Made by a program: the position numbers and the translations under genes. Source: Sphaerolaimus hirsutus (taxonomy: Eukaryota > Nematoda > Chromadorea > Monhysterida > Sphaerolaimidae). From it: DNA of 64,000 bases. Positions within the stretch are counted from its first letter, which is position 1; the number at the start of each line of letters is the position of its first letter. Positions 25,221-37,200 of the stretch are shown here, piece after piece. The stretch covers positions 25,573,208 to 25,637,207 of the forward strand of contig OZ038450.1 in NCBI GenBank assembly GCA_964036195.1. Reading direction: 5' to 3'. The notes beneath the pieces were generated by a model. The model saw only the letters and a program-made list of their open reading frames with translations, did not search any database and was not told the origin of the DNA.

Positions 25221-28200
25221 CTGTGGGAGGTTTGTGGGTTGGGGTTAGGATGTCAACTTTCCGTTTTCCGTTTCCGCAGGCAAATTTTTCTGTTTCCGTT
25301 ACGTTTTCCGGCAAGTGCAAAAAATGTACGTTTCCGTTTTTCGGCAAGTGCCAAAAATTTCCGTTTGCCGGCGAGTGCAAAAATTTCCGTTTCCGTTTTC
25401 TGGCAAGTGCAAAAAAAATTCCGTTTCCATTTTCCGTAAAATTTTTTGTTGACACCCTAGTTGGGGTACCGTGAAAGTGGTACTGTTGCACCGTGAATTT
25501 GCAGGGGTCTTCTAAATGTGTACCCCCGCGGGGGTTTAGATAGATATGATTTAAGTCGCTCCTCTTGAGAGATAGATAACTGAATAAATGTCACATGGTG
25601 TCGCGCGATTTGGGGGTTCGCGTGGGTTCAATATACAAATACCCTATTACCTCGAAATAGGTACCCCCATATTTTTTTTATTACGCCAGCAAAATTTGAG
25701 GGGGGGTTATTCGAGGGGGGGGTTTATTCGAGGTTTTTTTTATTATTATTTCGTCAGAAATTTTCGTAAGGATCGTAGTAAAAAGTAGGCAATTGCGTAC
25801 CCAAAACAGGTAATAAATGTGTCCAAACGGGGTATATTTAGACATAAAAGCGTACCGTATTTCCTCGAAATACCCCCCCCCTTGAAATACCCCCCCCCCC
25901 TCGTTTGACCCCCCCCCTCTCGAGACCACTATGAAACAATCACCCCCCCCTCGAAATACCCCCCCCTCGAAATACCCCCCCCCAAATTGAGTGTAAAGAG
26001 AACGTACATGACAAATACGGCAGTTTATGTTCTGCGTAGTGCAGAACACACGTTAAAACAATGTCGGAATCACGTTAGAACAGTGTTTATACCATCTACG
26101 TACTAATATTAGTCTACAGAACCTTATAAATGGCAGTTTTTGTTGCATTTTTCGACGTCTGCGTACGTTTCAGACGACAATTTCGTACTTGGTTTTCAAA
26201 AATTTTCTTGTGAAATAATAACCCCCCCCCCTCGAAATACACCCCCCTCGTTTAACCCCCCCCCTCTCGGGACCACTATGAAACAATCACCCCCCGGGGG
26301 GTATTTCGAGGAAATACGGTAGATAGCTACACAAACTAGTCTATGTGTAGCTGAAATGCAAATTAGCAGTAATATACATCATCTACATTGCATACATGAC
26401 GTATTTTTATCGTACATGACGTACATCATTCCGAAGGGGGGGTATTTCGAGAGGGAGTTTATTATTTCCCCCAGCCCATTTTGAGGGGGGGTAATTCGAG
26501 GCGGGTTTATTCGACGGGGGATAATTCGAGGTAATGCGGTAGGATTTTCCAGAAAGCAGAAAATGGACCGAATCGTTTAAATGGGTAGTTGTTTCAACAA
26601 CAAACATGTTTCAATGAAGAAATTTTGTGCTTACCTTCTAAGCGAAAACATCAAGTTGGGCAGCTCCGGACAGCACAAACGCCGTTCCAAAATCGCATTC
26701 AACAACGCAAATGCGCCCTTTCTTTGATGCGTTTGATTGCTCATCGCTCTCAATTCCTCATAACCTAAACATGCAAAAAATTTATTTAAAAAAACACATT
26801 CAAAAAACATTCGCAAATCTGCAAAACAAACCAGTTTCCACAGGAGCCAGGGCCTCCTCACAATACGCCAGCATGAGTCTCATCTGTTCAGCAGTTGGCT
26901 CTATGCCAAAATTGTCGCTCACATTGACTCCGCCCCTCACACCGCCAATAAACAACGTAATAGCGTGAAAAGTCGCCTGACTGAGTTCTATGGACTCGCG
27001 GCCGTGTTCGCCCGCGGCGCTGTGCGACATGTTCGAGAGCGACTCGAACAGCTTGCCGAACAGGCGCAGCTGGCTGTCGCCGTCGGTGAATTGCCACAGC
27101 GGGAACGAGTGGGACAGTAACCTGGCGGTATTGTGGTTATGAAGGTTGGATTACAGTATGCACTCTTTTTAGTTGACAACCGATAGACAATCAATCGATT
27201 TTTAATTCATTTGAGTTAACCATTTTACATTTTAATCAGCGGAATAAGCATAACATCTTACCCTCGTGTTTCATAGAGAACATCTTCAATAACTTCCTCA
27301 CATCTTTAAGAACCTGGTCAAGAACGTAGCTGGTCAGATTGAAAAATACCGCAAATCCTCGAATAACTCCCTAATAACTCTCGATGAAAAGGATACAAAC
27401 ACCCCTTTAAACCAAAATTCACCTGCAAATACACTTAAGCGCCATGGCTGCATTTTTCACTTGAGTCGAGTCCACCTGCTTCACGAGCAGTTCGTACAGC
27501 GGCTGCACAAGTCCCAAATGTTCAGGGTTATCAGACTTTAATTTGCCGCCAGTCAGAATCGAGTGCAATAAATGCAGTCCGAAATCTGCGGCCACGTTTT
27601 TGATGGCTTGATGTGAACCGCCGGCGCCGCTGCTCTCTGTGAATGAATTTTGGGAATGACCGTTTGCAGAAATTCGAGATTTTTTCGCAGCATTGAAGTG
27701 GTCAACGGTATCGCACATTAAATTTTAAATTTTGCGGTAAACGTCACGGTACGGTACAGTTTTCCGGTACGGTACGGTAAATTCTGCCACCACCTAACCA
27801 TCGTGCGGCGCGAGCGTGCCGCGTCTGTCCGGCTCGGGCGGCAGCACCATGCAGTCTCCCTTGGGCGTGAGCAGGGGCATGCGGCCGCCCGACGCCCTGC
27901 TACCGGCCGCTGCAGCTGCAGATTGGCACGGTGCCACGGTGTCGTGAACGGGGCTGGGGGAGTCACGAGGGGTTTGATGGTGAGTGGTAGACTTGCCTGG
28001 CCGGGGGTTCGAATGATGTACTTTGTGTATCGTAAATATTGAATTGAATGGTCAATGTCGATAGTGAAAATGATAACTTATCGAACTATATTTCTGAAAA
28101 AATGATAACCGGAGAAGTAGCTTTTCTTTTACCATTTTTATCTAACTTGAAACCTGAGAAAGTGCACAATTCCCACCAGAAATTCCGCATCACACAAAAC

Positions 28201-31200
28201 CCGCCAAAAAAACGCCAGCCCCGAAAAAAACACCAACCCAATATCCACAGTTTCACTATCCTCAACAGCCATTTTCCCTCCACTAGTCGACCCGCCAATT
28301 TCGCCATTCCCCGCCAATGCATCATATAAAACGATGCACAGCACGGACAGCTCGACGGACTGGTTCTGGGCGAGGCCGGCGGCGCAGCTGCGCAGGCACT
28401 GCACGCTCGCTTTGATCCGTTTTGAGGATAGTTTGAACCGCAGAGCCTGGGAAATAGTTGAGTGTAGGGTTGGAAAAAAAACGTTTTTTTTTAACTCGAT
28501 GTTTTTTTTATAAAAAAAAACGTTTTTTTAAAAAAAACAACGTTTTTTTATAATAAAAAACGTTTTTTTTTAAAAGCTCCCAGATGTGACCTTGTGTCAA
28601 CATATATAGGTATATCAGACAGTGGCAATACTCTGTGATGTTATATATGACCATATAATGTCTGTGGAGCCATGGGATAGCATTATAAGTGGTGATTTGT
28701 GTCAAAAATATCCATTTTTTGTCGACATATCGTTCGTATATCGCCTTATAGTCGAATGTTCGTGACTTCAGGTAAAGTTTGGCACGGAATAGTGATCAAA
28801 CAAGGTTATAAAGGGAGGTTGTTACTTTGAGAGTGAAGTTACACACTGTGGAGGTACATGGAAGCACATTACCTCAATATTATATACTACAGCAACATAT
28901 GACGGCTTATTAACCCATGGTAGCACATAGAAATGGATACTTTGATACTAAAAATGCCACAAAACCAATGAAAACAACCACCAATGTCAATTTGTGTGTG
29001 AAATTGCGCGCTTGCGCGCAAAAATTTTGCAAAATACCTAGTGCTTAGTACTAAAAGTTTCGGCTGATGTTTTTTTTTAAAAAAAAACATTTCGGACGTC
29101 ATGTTTTTTAAAAAAAAAAAACGTTTTTTTTAAATAAAAAACGTTTAAAAAAAAACATCGGCCAACCCTAGTTGAGTGGGATTTAATTTCAGGTTATTGT
29201 GTCTATAATTGAGGGTTTTCTGACGGACGTTGATAAAACGCTGTAAAACACTTAGTTTTAAAAATATCAGAAAATATTGACAATATTACATTTTTATTTA
29301 GGTATTCACATCTTTCCAGCTTTTTATTCATGAGAGATTTAACTGTTTCTTCTTTTTTAGGAGTTTCTGAAACCATTTTAAACTATCTATGTTTCAAAAT
29401 CACCCTTTTTCAATGCTGATTATTACGTATAAAAATCGGCGCCGATAAAAAGGCGAGGAATTTACGAGCAGTGGAGTTTTTGTGAGGCTTCGCAAATTTC
29501 CACACATCTCCACAAAATCTCCCTAAAATTAAAGTCTCAACATGCGCTAAAAAATGTCCAAAAAGCAAAACGACCACAATCGACCAACCTCGTAGAATTT
29601 GGCGACAACCACTTTGATATTACGCGCGGAAACAAGTTTCCCAATAATTTGCATAGTATCCAAACAACGACCGGGGCTTTGTCGCGCTTCGACAATAGTG
29701 CGCTGATTTTGCACTTCGCTTTCCGTTTTTTGGGCTTTTTCCGCGGAAAGATCGCCCATTTGTTCCGAGCAAATTGTCTGCGGATTTTATAAGAGGATTT
29801 CAGAGCGAAAAAGCAAAGAAATGTCGTAGCTCTTAGAAACATGAAGCACGCTCGCCAGAAGCGATAAAAATAGTTGTTTTTTTTGCATGACGAGAAAGGC
29901 AAATAATTTGTAAAGATGAAAAAATTGAAAATTTGTAACCACTCAATCCAAGTTCCAGCCTAAAACATTACACACCCAAAAAAATCAACAAAAAAAAAAA
30001 TTAAAAACACAAAAATGTCCAACCTGCACAAGTGTATCCAAACAAGCGTCGAGGTCGCCGGGCTGCAACAATGGCGCCAGCTCGGTCACCAGCGAGTGCA
30101 CGCTGTACGCCATCACGTGCGCCTGCGGGGTTTTGTAAGTTGTTTAGTATTGGTTGATAATGATTAGATTTATTTATTTTAAGCATTGTCCGGAAAAAAT
30201 CTGTTTGAACGGCAAATGTTCACCCAAATTTAAACTCATAAATCAGCCTGGAAAGAATTTTGAGTTCACTGAGGGTTTTTTATTTACTGTCCGTCAACTA
30301 GTTGACGATGAGCTAATTCCGGTAAACTCAAACGCCATTCTCAGTTGATTTATGATTTTATCACTATCCCGGAAAATGTGATTAACCACCCCGATCCCTC
30401 TATTAATCCAGTCACGTGTTTAAAACCTATTATTTTACGTAAATCGCTGCAGCGCTCACTCATGCTGTTTGCACAATCTGACGAAATTCAATATGCCTAG
30501 AAGCTAACCAATGAAAGTCATCAGAGTAATGGCGATTTTACAATATTTAGATAGGATTAGTGATGTAAAAGGCGCCAGGACTTTGGCGCTAAGCACTCAA
30601 AGCAGGGGTCTCCTAGGGGGGGGGGGCTGGGGGGGGGGGCTGCCCCCCCCAAATCCGCCAGCTATCTATCTATCCCGGAGGCCGCTCAGCTATCTATCTA
30701 TCCCGAGGCAAAATTTTTGGCTACTACCCCCAAAGACCCCCCCCCCCCAAATCGCTCAGCTATCTATCTATCTGGAGTGGTTTTTGAGAAATTTTGCCCC
30801 AATTTTCGCTCAAAATCACTAATTTTTGCACCTTTTTATAGTTTTTCACCTTCAAATTCGTGCTCTCCTGCTATATGCATGGTTATATGTCTGTTTTTAG
30901 CCATTTTAAACCTACTTTTAGCCACTTTAAACCGGCTTTTTAACCGGCCACTTTTTTTCCCCTTTCGGCCTTCTATGCACTGAAAAAGCCTATATATTTT
31001 GCCCCCGCGAGCCCCCCCCCAGAAATTTTTTCAGCTATCTATCCCTCGGGAGGAGCGATTTGCTATCTACCCAGCCCCCGCGAGGGCCAAAATCTTGGAG
31101 ACCCCTGACTTAAAGCGCCATGGCACTTTTCGGACTTACAGCGCCAAGCGACAATGGCGCCAGAGCAAAATAGCGCCAAGAGCGCCATGGTGCTCCTTGC

Positions 31201-34200
31201 TTTGGCGCTAGCGCCATGGCACTTTTACATCACTAGATAGTATAGAGTCCAATTACATCCGCGGCTCGTTTCAAAAATGTTTCAGTTTCAGCGTTGCGAA
31301 ATCTGAGAAACTTAGTGAAATAAGGGAAATTTTTTTCAGCATGGCCAATAACACAACTACCTTGGTAAAATTCGTGGTTCACAGCTGGTGTGCGACAAAG
31401 TTTGTAAATCACACTTGTTTGTAATTGTTTAGTTATATGAATGTTCCAATCACACTAGTTTACAACCAAAATTTCCTAAATTGATCAACCAGCTTAGACG
31501 CATTTGAGTTCACCAGAATAAGGAGTCCGTCAACTACTGTTGACGGAGATCGAAAATGATTCATTGGCCCTACGCACACTAGTTTTCACCGTGACTGATG
31601 TGAAAACTGAAATGGCGACATGGCGACATCCAGCCAGCTCATTTTGTATGCTTTATGTGTTTAAGTTTTCAAATTTTCAAAGTTTAACTATAATTTATTA
31701 AAACTCAAATTAAAATCAAATCAAATCATTCAACCGTGATTTTTAATTTGCATTTGAAACAATTTCAGTTTTCACATCGGTCACGGTGAAAACTAGTGTG
31801 TGTAGGCACAATCTGGTAAACTAAGATTAGTTCAAAACATATTTATCAATGCACGAAATTTCGGCCGTAGAGCCACATTAATTATCCCACCGAAATACTA
31901 AGAACCCCCCCCCCCCCCCCCAAAAAAAAAACCCCACTGTGTAGGCAAATAGTACCCGATGCCAACTGCGCCTATCCAGGGTGGGATGCGGAAATCTTGA
32001 CACAACTGCGAGATAACATTCAAAATAGCGGCGGCACAATGAATATAACCGTCACTGAAGAGTTCACCAAAGACACCTTGCATGCAATTTTCGACAGCGG
32101 TGAGGTAAATCAGCGTTGAGATGAGAACGCATTTAAGTTCACCGGAATGAAGTGTCCGTCAACTGCAGTTACGGTACAGCTAAATACAAATGAGGCGTCT
32201 AATTCTAAAAGTCGACAAGTCCACAAAATGCGATTTTGGGTAAATCGCATTTTAAGCTTCAGACCCAATTCTAGGCCTGTGGTGCCTGTCCAATTTGGCA
32301 CTCTCATGCTTACCATTAAGTTCCATATGTTGACGATAAAGTGTCAAATTTTCGACCCCTGCTCTCAAACTATATGAGAAAAATAGGGTGTCCATAAAAT
32401 TCCATTTGGTCAGAGCAAAACTGTTTTGGGGAGGGAAATGGACTTGTCGACTTCTTGCACGCGAGAACATTTTTGTTCCCGGCGACCTCGAGGCTGACTT
32501 ATGGGCAGTTTATGGACTTGTCGACTTTTAGAAATCGTTTCCATAGTGGACTTGACACATTTATAGGTTTTTTTCCCAACAAAAGAAGCTTAGGAAGGTG
32601 GATTTGTCGACTTTTAGCCCAAAACTAAATGGACTTGTCGACTTCTCGCCCAATTTTTTTTTACATTTTTCCCTAAAAATGTCAAATTCGACACTATCGT
32701 ATATAGGCATGTGAGGTCAAAAAATTGCTGGAAAATAATAAAAAAATGTGCGGAAGTATAACGTTTCCGGGCCTAACTCGAAATTTTCATATGTTGGACT
32801 TGTCGACATTTCAGAATTGGACGCCTCAAATGCATTCGCAGACAGCGCCGACTGCGCAGCGGTGCTCACCCCGTACACGAATCAGACCCGCGACGAATTC
32901 CAGTTGACCAGCGTGATGACCACCATGGCGCACGGGTTCCTGTACGCGCAGCGAAATGAACCGCTGCTGCACGCGCTCATAAGACCGGTGGGCAGGGCCG
33001 TATCCAGGGGGGGGGGGGCGGGGGGGCTGCAGCCCCCCCCCCCCTTCCCGGCGTGAGACCAGAAAGTGACCGGAAAATGCGACTTTTTTAACGTCAGCGT
33101 AAAAAAATTTGCGCGCAAGCGCGCATTCTTCACCAGAGATAAGGTATTATCATCAGATTTGCTACATGTCGCTGCAGGGCCGTATCCAGGGGGGGGGCGG
33201 GTGGGGGGGGGGCTGCAGCCCCCCCCCCCCTCCCGGGGCGAGACCAAAAAGTGACCGGAAAATGCGACTTTTTCAACGTCAGCGTAAAAATTTTTGCGCG
33301 CAAGCGCGCATTCTTCACCAGACATAAGGTATTATCATCGGATTTGCTCCATGTGGCCACAAATCATTATGAATACACTCAATGTTGTGTTTTTTTTGCT
33401 GTTTTGTATGTATATTTACATACATATACAGCATTCCATGGCGCTGACGCCAACGCCAATGGCGCCATGGCGCCATTCCGCCGCTATGTAGCTAAAATTT
33501 TAGGGGGGGGGGGCTGAGCCCCCCCCCTCGCCGGCCCAGGGGTCTCCTAGGGGGGGGGGGCCGGGGGGGGGGGGGCTGCCCCCCCCCAAATCCGCCAGCT
33601 ATCTATCTATCCCGGAGGCCGCTCAGCTATCTATCTATCCGAGGCAAAATTTTTGGCTACTACCCCCAAAGACCCCCCCCCAAATCGCTCAGCTATCTAT
33701 CTATCTGGAGTGGTTTTTGAGAAATTTTCCCCCAATTTTCGCTCAAAATCACTAATTTTCGCACCTTTTTATAGTTTTTCACCTTCAAAATCGTGCTCTC
33801 CAGCTATATGCATGGTTATATGCCTGTTTTTAGCCATTTTAAACCTACTTTTAGCCACTTTTAACCAATTACCAGCGATTTTTTCTCCTTTTAGCCTTTG
33901 CACTGAACAAGCCTATATATTTTGCCCCCGCGAGCCCCCCCCAGAAAATTTTTTCCAGCTATCTACCCCTCGGGAGGAGCGATTTGCTATCTATCCAGCC
34001 CCCGCGAGGGCCAAAATCTTGGAGACCCCTGCGCCGGCCTCAGTAAACAAGCAGCCCCCCCCCCCGCTCAAAAATCCTGGATACGTCCCTGTGTCGCTGC
34101 AAATCGTCATAAATACAATCAATGTTGTGCTTTTTGCTGTTTTCTATATATATTTACATACATATACAGCGTTTCATGGCGCTGGCGCCAACGCCAATGG

Positions 34201-37200
34201 CGCCATGGCGTGGCGCCTACTAATGGCGCCGGCGCCATTGCGCCATTCCGCCACTATGTAGCTAAAATTTTAGGGGGGGGGCTGAGCCCCCCCCCCTCGC
34301 CGGCCTCCGTAAACAAGCAGCCCCCCCCGCTCAAAAATCCTGGATACGTCCCTGCCGGTGGGGACTTGTGTTATGGGGTTCGGAAAAGCGCCATGGCGCT
34401 ATTTTTGCATGGCGCCAGGAACAAAAGCGCCTGGCGCTGACGCTTGGCGCTCGCCCCTAGGTAAGAAGCGCCATGGAAGTTTTTGCGCTTAGCGCTAGGC
34501 TTCAGAAAAGTGCCATGGCGCTTTTGGCCCTTGACACCAATATCCCGGCGCTTTTTGCATCCCCAAATAACCCCCCCCCCCCCCACAGGCGAGTCCGTTC
34601 GGCGGCGACATGTGGGCCGTGTGTCTGTCCACCTTAATCGTCACGGTCATGGGCGCGGCTCTAGTCTACGCCGCCCAGTCGTATGAGCTGCCGTTGTGGG
34701 ACCTTATTAGGTGTGTATTTACTCACGAGCTGGCTTGAATGGTTGTTTTTCAGTGTGAGAGTTTGGGCTTGATGGTGGTGTGACAGCTTTCGAGTTGCCA
34801 CCGTATTTTGACTTTACAAACTGATTTGTTGCAATCGGCTGCTTGCCAAGGTCTACGAACATCTAGCCCTGTCAAGTGACATACTTGACAAGAAATTTCA
34901 ATTTCACACCAAACTGAAATTTTGCCAAACAACAGTAACAATGTCTGACACATGACAACTGACACTTGCGACGCCACTTAGAAGGTTCAGTCGCTTTTTC
35001 TACCCCCCCCCCAACTCCAGACAAGTACTGCCCCACTCCTCTGCACCGCGGCGTCCAGCCCTGACAATGTCAAATGGCAAGAAAACCCGCAGTTTGCCCG
35101 AATCAGCCAGGCTGGCATTGTGGATGAGCGTGTTGTGCACCTTCCTGGTGACCACTCCCAGACCATGTAAAATGGCCTGTAAAATGTAAAATGCCATGCA
35201 ATGTGTCAAGAGTCACGGAAAATATCTCGGAAAATGGCAAACGAGTTTGCCATTTTCAAGGGCATTTTTACGTGACCTTTGACACTTAGCACGAAATCTG
35301 ACATTTTCCAGGACTTTTGACACTTTCCATGATATATGACATTTTACAGGGCATTTTCCAGGACTTTTGACACTTTCCATGACATTTAACATTTTACAGG
35401 ACATTTTACAAGGCCTGAGAGTGCCCCCAGGTGACCACCCTGTACAGCAAGATGCTGCTGGGCGGCCTGCTGCAGCCAGTTGACAGCACGCTCAAGATCG
35501 TCTCGCTGGAGGACATGGTCAGGGTGATAGAGACGGAACGTTTTGGGTGTGTGAGGGCAATTCTAGGCAAGGACGTACGCAGGGGGGGAGGGCGGGGGGC
35601 GGTAGTACCCAGTGGCGTAGCCAGGGGGGGGGGGGCGGGGGGGGCAGCCGCCCCCCCCCTTCCGGGGTGAGACAAAGAAATGTACGGAAATGTATTTTCG
35701 TGCAACGATTTTGGGGTCAATTTTCAAAAATTGTCAATACATACATTTACAGCGGTCTGTGGCGCTAATAGCGCCATGGCGCGGCGCCTACGACTGGCGC
35801 CAACACCATGGCGTGGCGCTTACGAATGGCGCCAGCGCCATGGCGCAAGTTCCCCACAACAGGGGTCAAATTTTAGGGGGGGGGGCGCCGCCCCCCCCCC
35901 TTCGCCGGGCTCCGTAAACAATCCGCCCCCTCCGCTCAAAAATCCTGGCTACGCCACTGGTAGTACCCACCTAATGCTTACCATGTATTTTTCCGGAATC
36001 TAACAGCGTTAGGAAAGTACCCAACATGATTGTAGTACGAAATATAGGTATTTATATAAAGATACCTATATAGTAGACGTTGTCGACAACGCGAGCGCCA
36101 ATACCGCCATGGCGTTGGCGCCTACAAATGGCGCCAGAGCCATGGCTCCATTTATTTACTATAGGGCCAAAATTTAGGGTGAGGGCGCCCGTTCGCCGGG
36201 CTCCGTATACAATCCGCCCCCCCCCCGCTCAAAAATTCTGCGTACGTCCCTGATTCTAGGGGTGGGAACCGGAACTGTACCCGATACGAACTCGATAACC
36301 GACCCGAACATTTTGGTCCCGCTACGGGATACCAAAACCGAATTTTTTTAATTGTCAACCCTAATCCTGTCAAATGTTGAGAATAGGTGTTTAGAAGACA
36401 ACAGTGCAATTAGGGTTCAAACGGGATCCCGATCCCGATCCCGGATCCCGTGAAATTCCGGGATTTACCAGTCCCGATCCCGATCCCGAAACCCCAATCC
36501 CGATCCCGATCCCGATCCCGAAATCTCAAAAATACCAATCCCGATCCCGATCCCGAAAGTTTTCAAATCCCGATCCCGATCACGAGAAACTCCCAAGTCC
36601 GGGATCCCGATCCCGGAAAAATTAGTGGAAATTATAGAAAGTGAAATAATGACGTTTTTGCATGCAAAAAAGTGGATGCAAACCCCCAGCGTCAATTTTA
36701 TGCCACTTTTCTGGCATCCAACAGTGTTTTGAGACCTTTATGAAGAACTGTGAATGCCAGAAAAATGGCCAAAATCTCTTTCCCTAGAACCCAATCCCGA
36801 TCCCGGAAAAATGCCTATCCCAATCCCGATCCCGATCCCGTGACCCCAATCCCGGCCAATCCCGATCCCGATCCCGAAATCTCAAAAAACCAATCCCGAT
36901 CCCGATCCCGAAACCCCAATCCCAATCCCGATCCCGATCCCGAAATCTCAAAAAGTGAATCCCGATCCCGATCCCGAAAAGTCAATCCCGTTTGAACCCT
37001 AAGTGCAATATATAGCGATTTTGTTTGTAGGCAGTTTTTGGAGAAAAAAAATCGTTTTTCCAACCACCGCACTTTTTTTAATAAAAACAATTTTTTTGAC
37101 GCAGGGGCAGGGATTCGCTTCGGGGGGGGCGTGAACTTGGGGGGGGGGCAGGAGTCTCCTAGGGGGGGGGGGGCTGCCCCCCCCCCAAATCGGCCAGCTA

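Larger units (their letters stand above)
30123..31952. other. Gene-free part of UTP20 intron 34 before the nested receptor gene
   Basis: It contains the nested elements 30558-31235 and 30603-31107 and an inverted-repeat element at 31567-31808 (ends CACACTAGTTTTCACCGTGAC and inverse). I looked here for the missing first exon or exons of the receptor gene and found none I could support. Confidence 0.5.

Noticed and set aside
25149-25491. Frames rich in FRFP repeats
   Set aside because: They are translations of the CCGTTTTCCG tandem core of the element at 25246-25459. The same artefact appears at 1381-1744 and 46536-46750.
27262-27329. Possible UTP20 exon between exons 39 and 40 (residues SYVLDQVLKDVRKLLKM)
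   Set aside because: It has splice-like borders and fits exon 39, but its end phase does not fit exon 40. Exons 39 and 40 join directly in phase and match the UTP20 family without it.
36404-36995. Frames of repeated DPDP and SRSR residues
   Set aside because: Translations of the CCGATCCCGATCCC array in a transposon. Not proteins.
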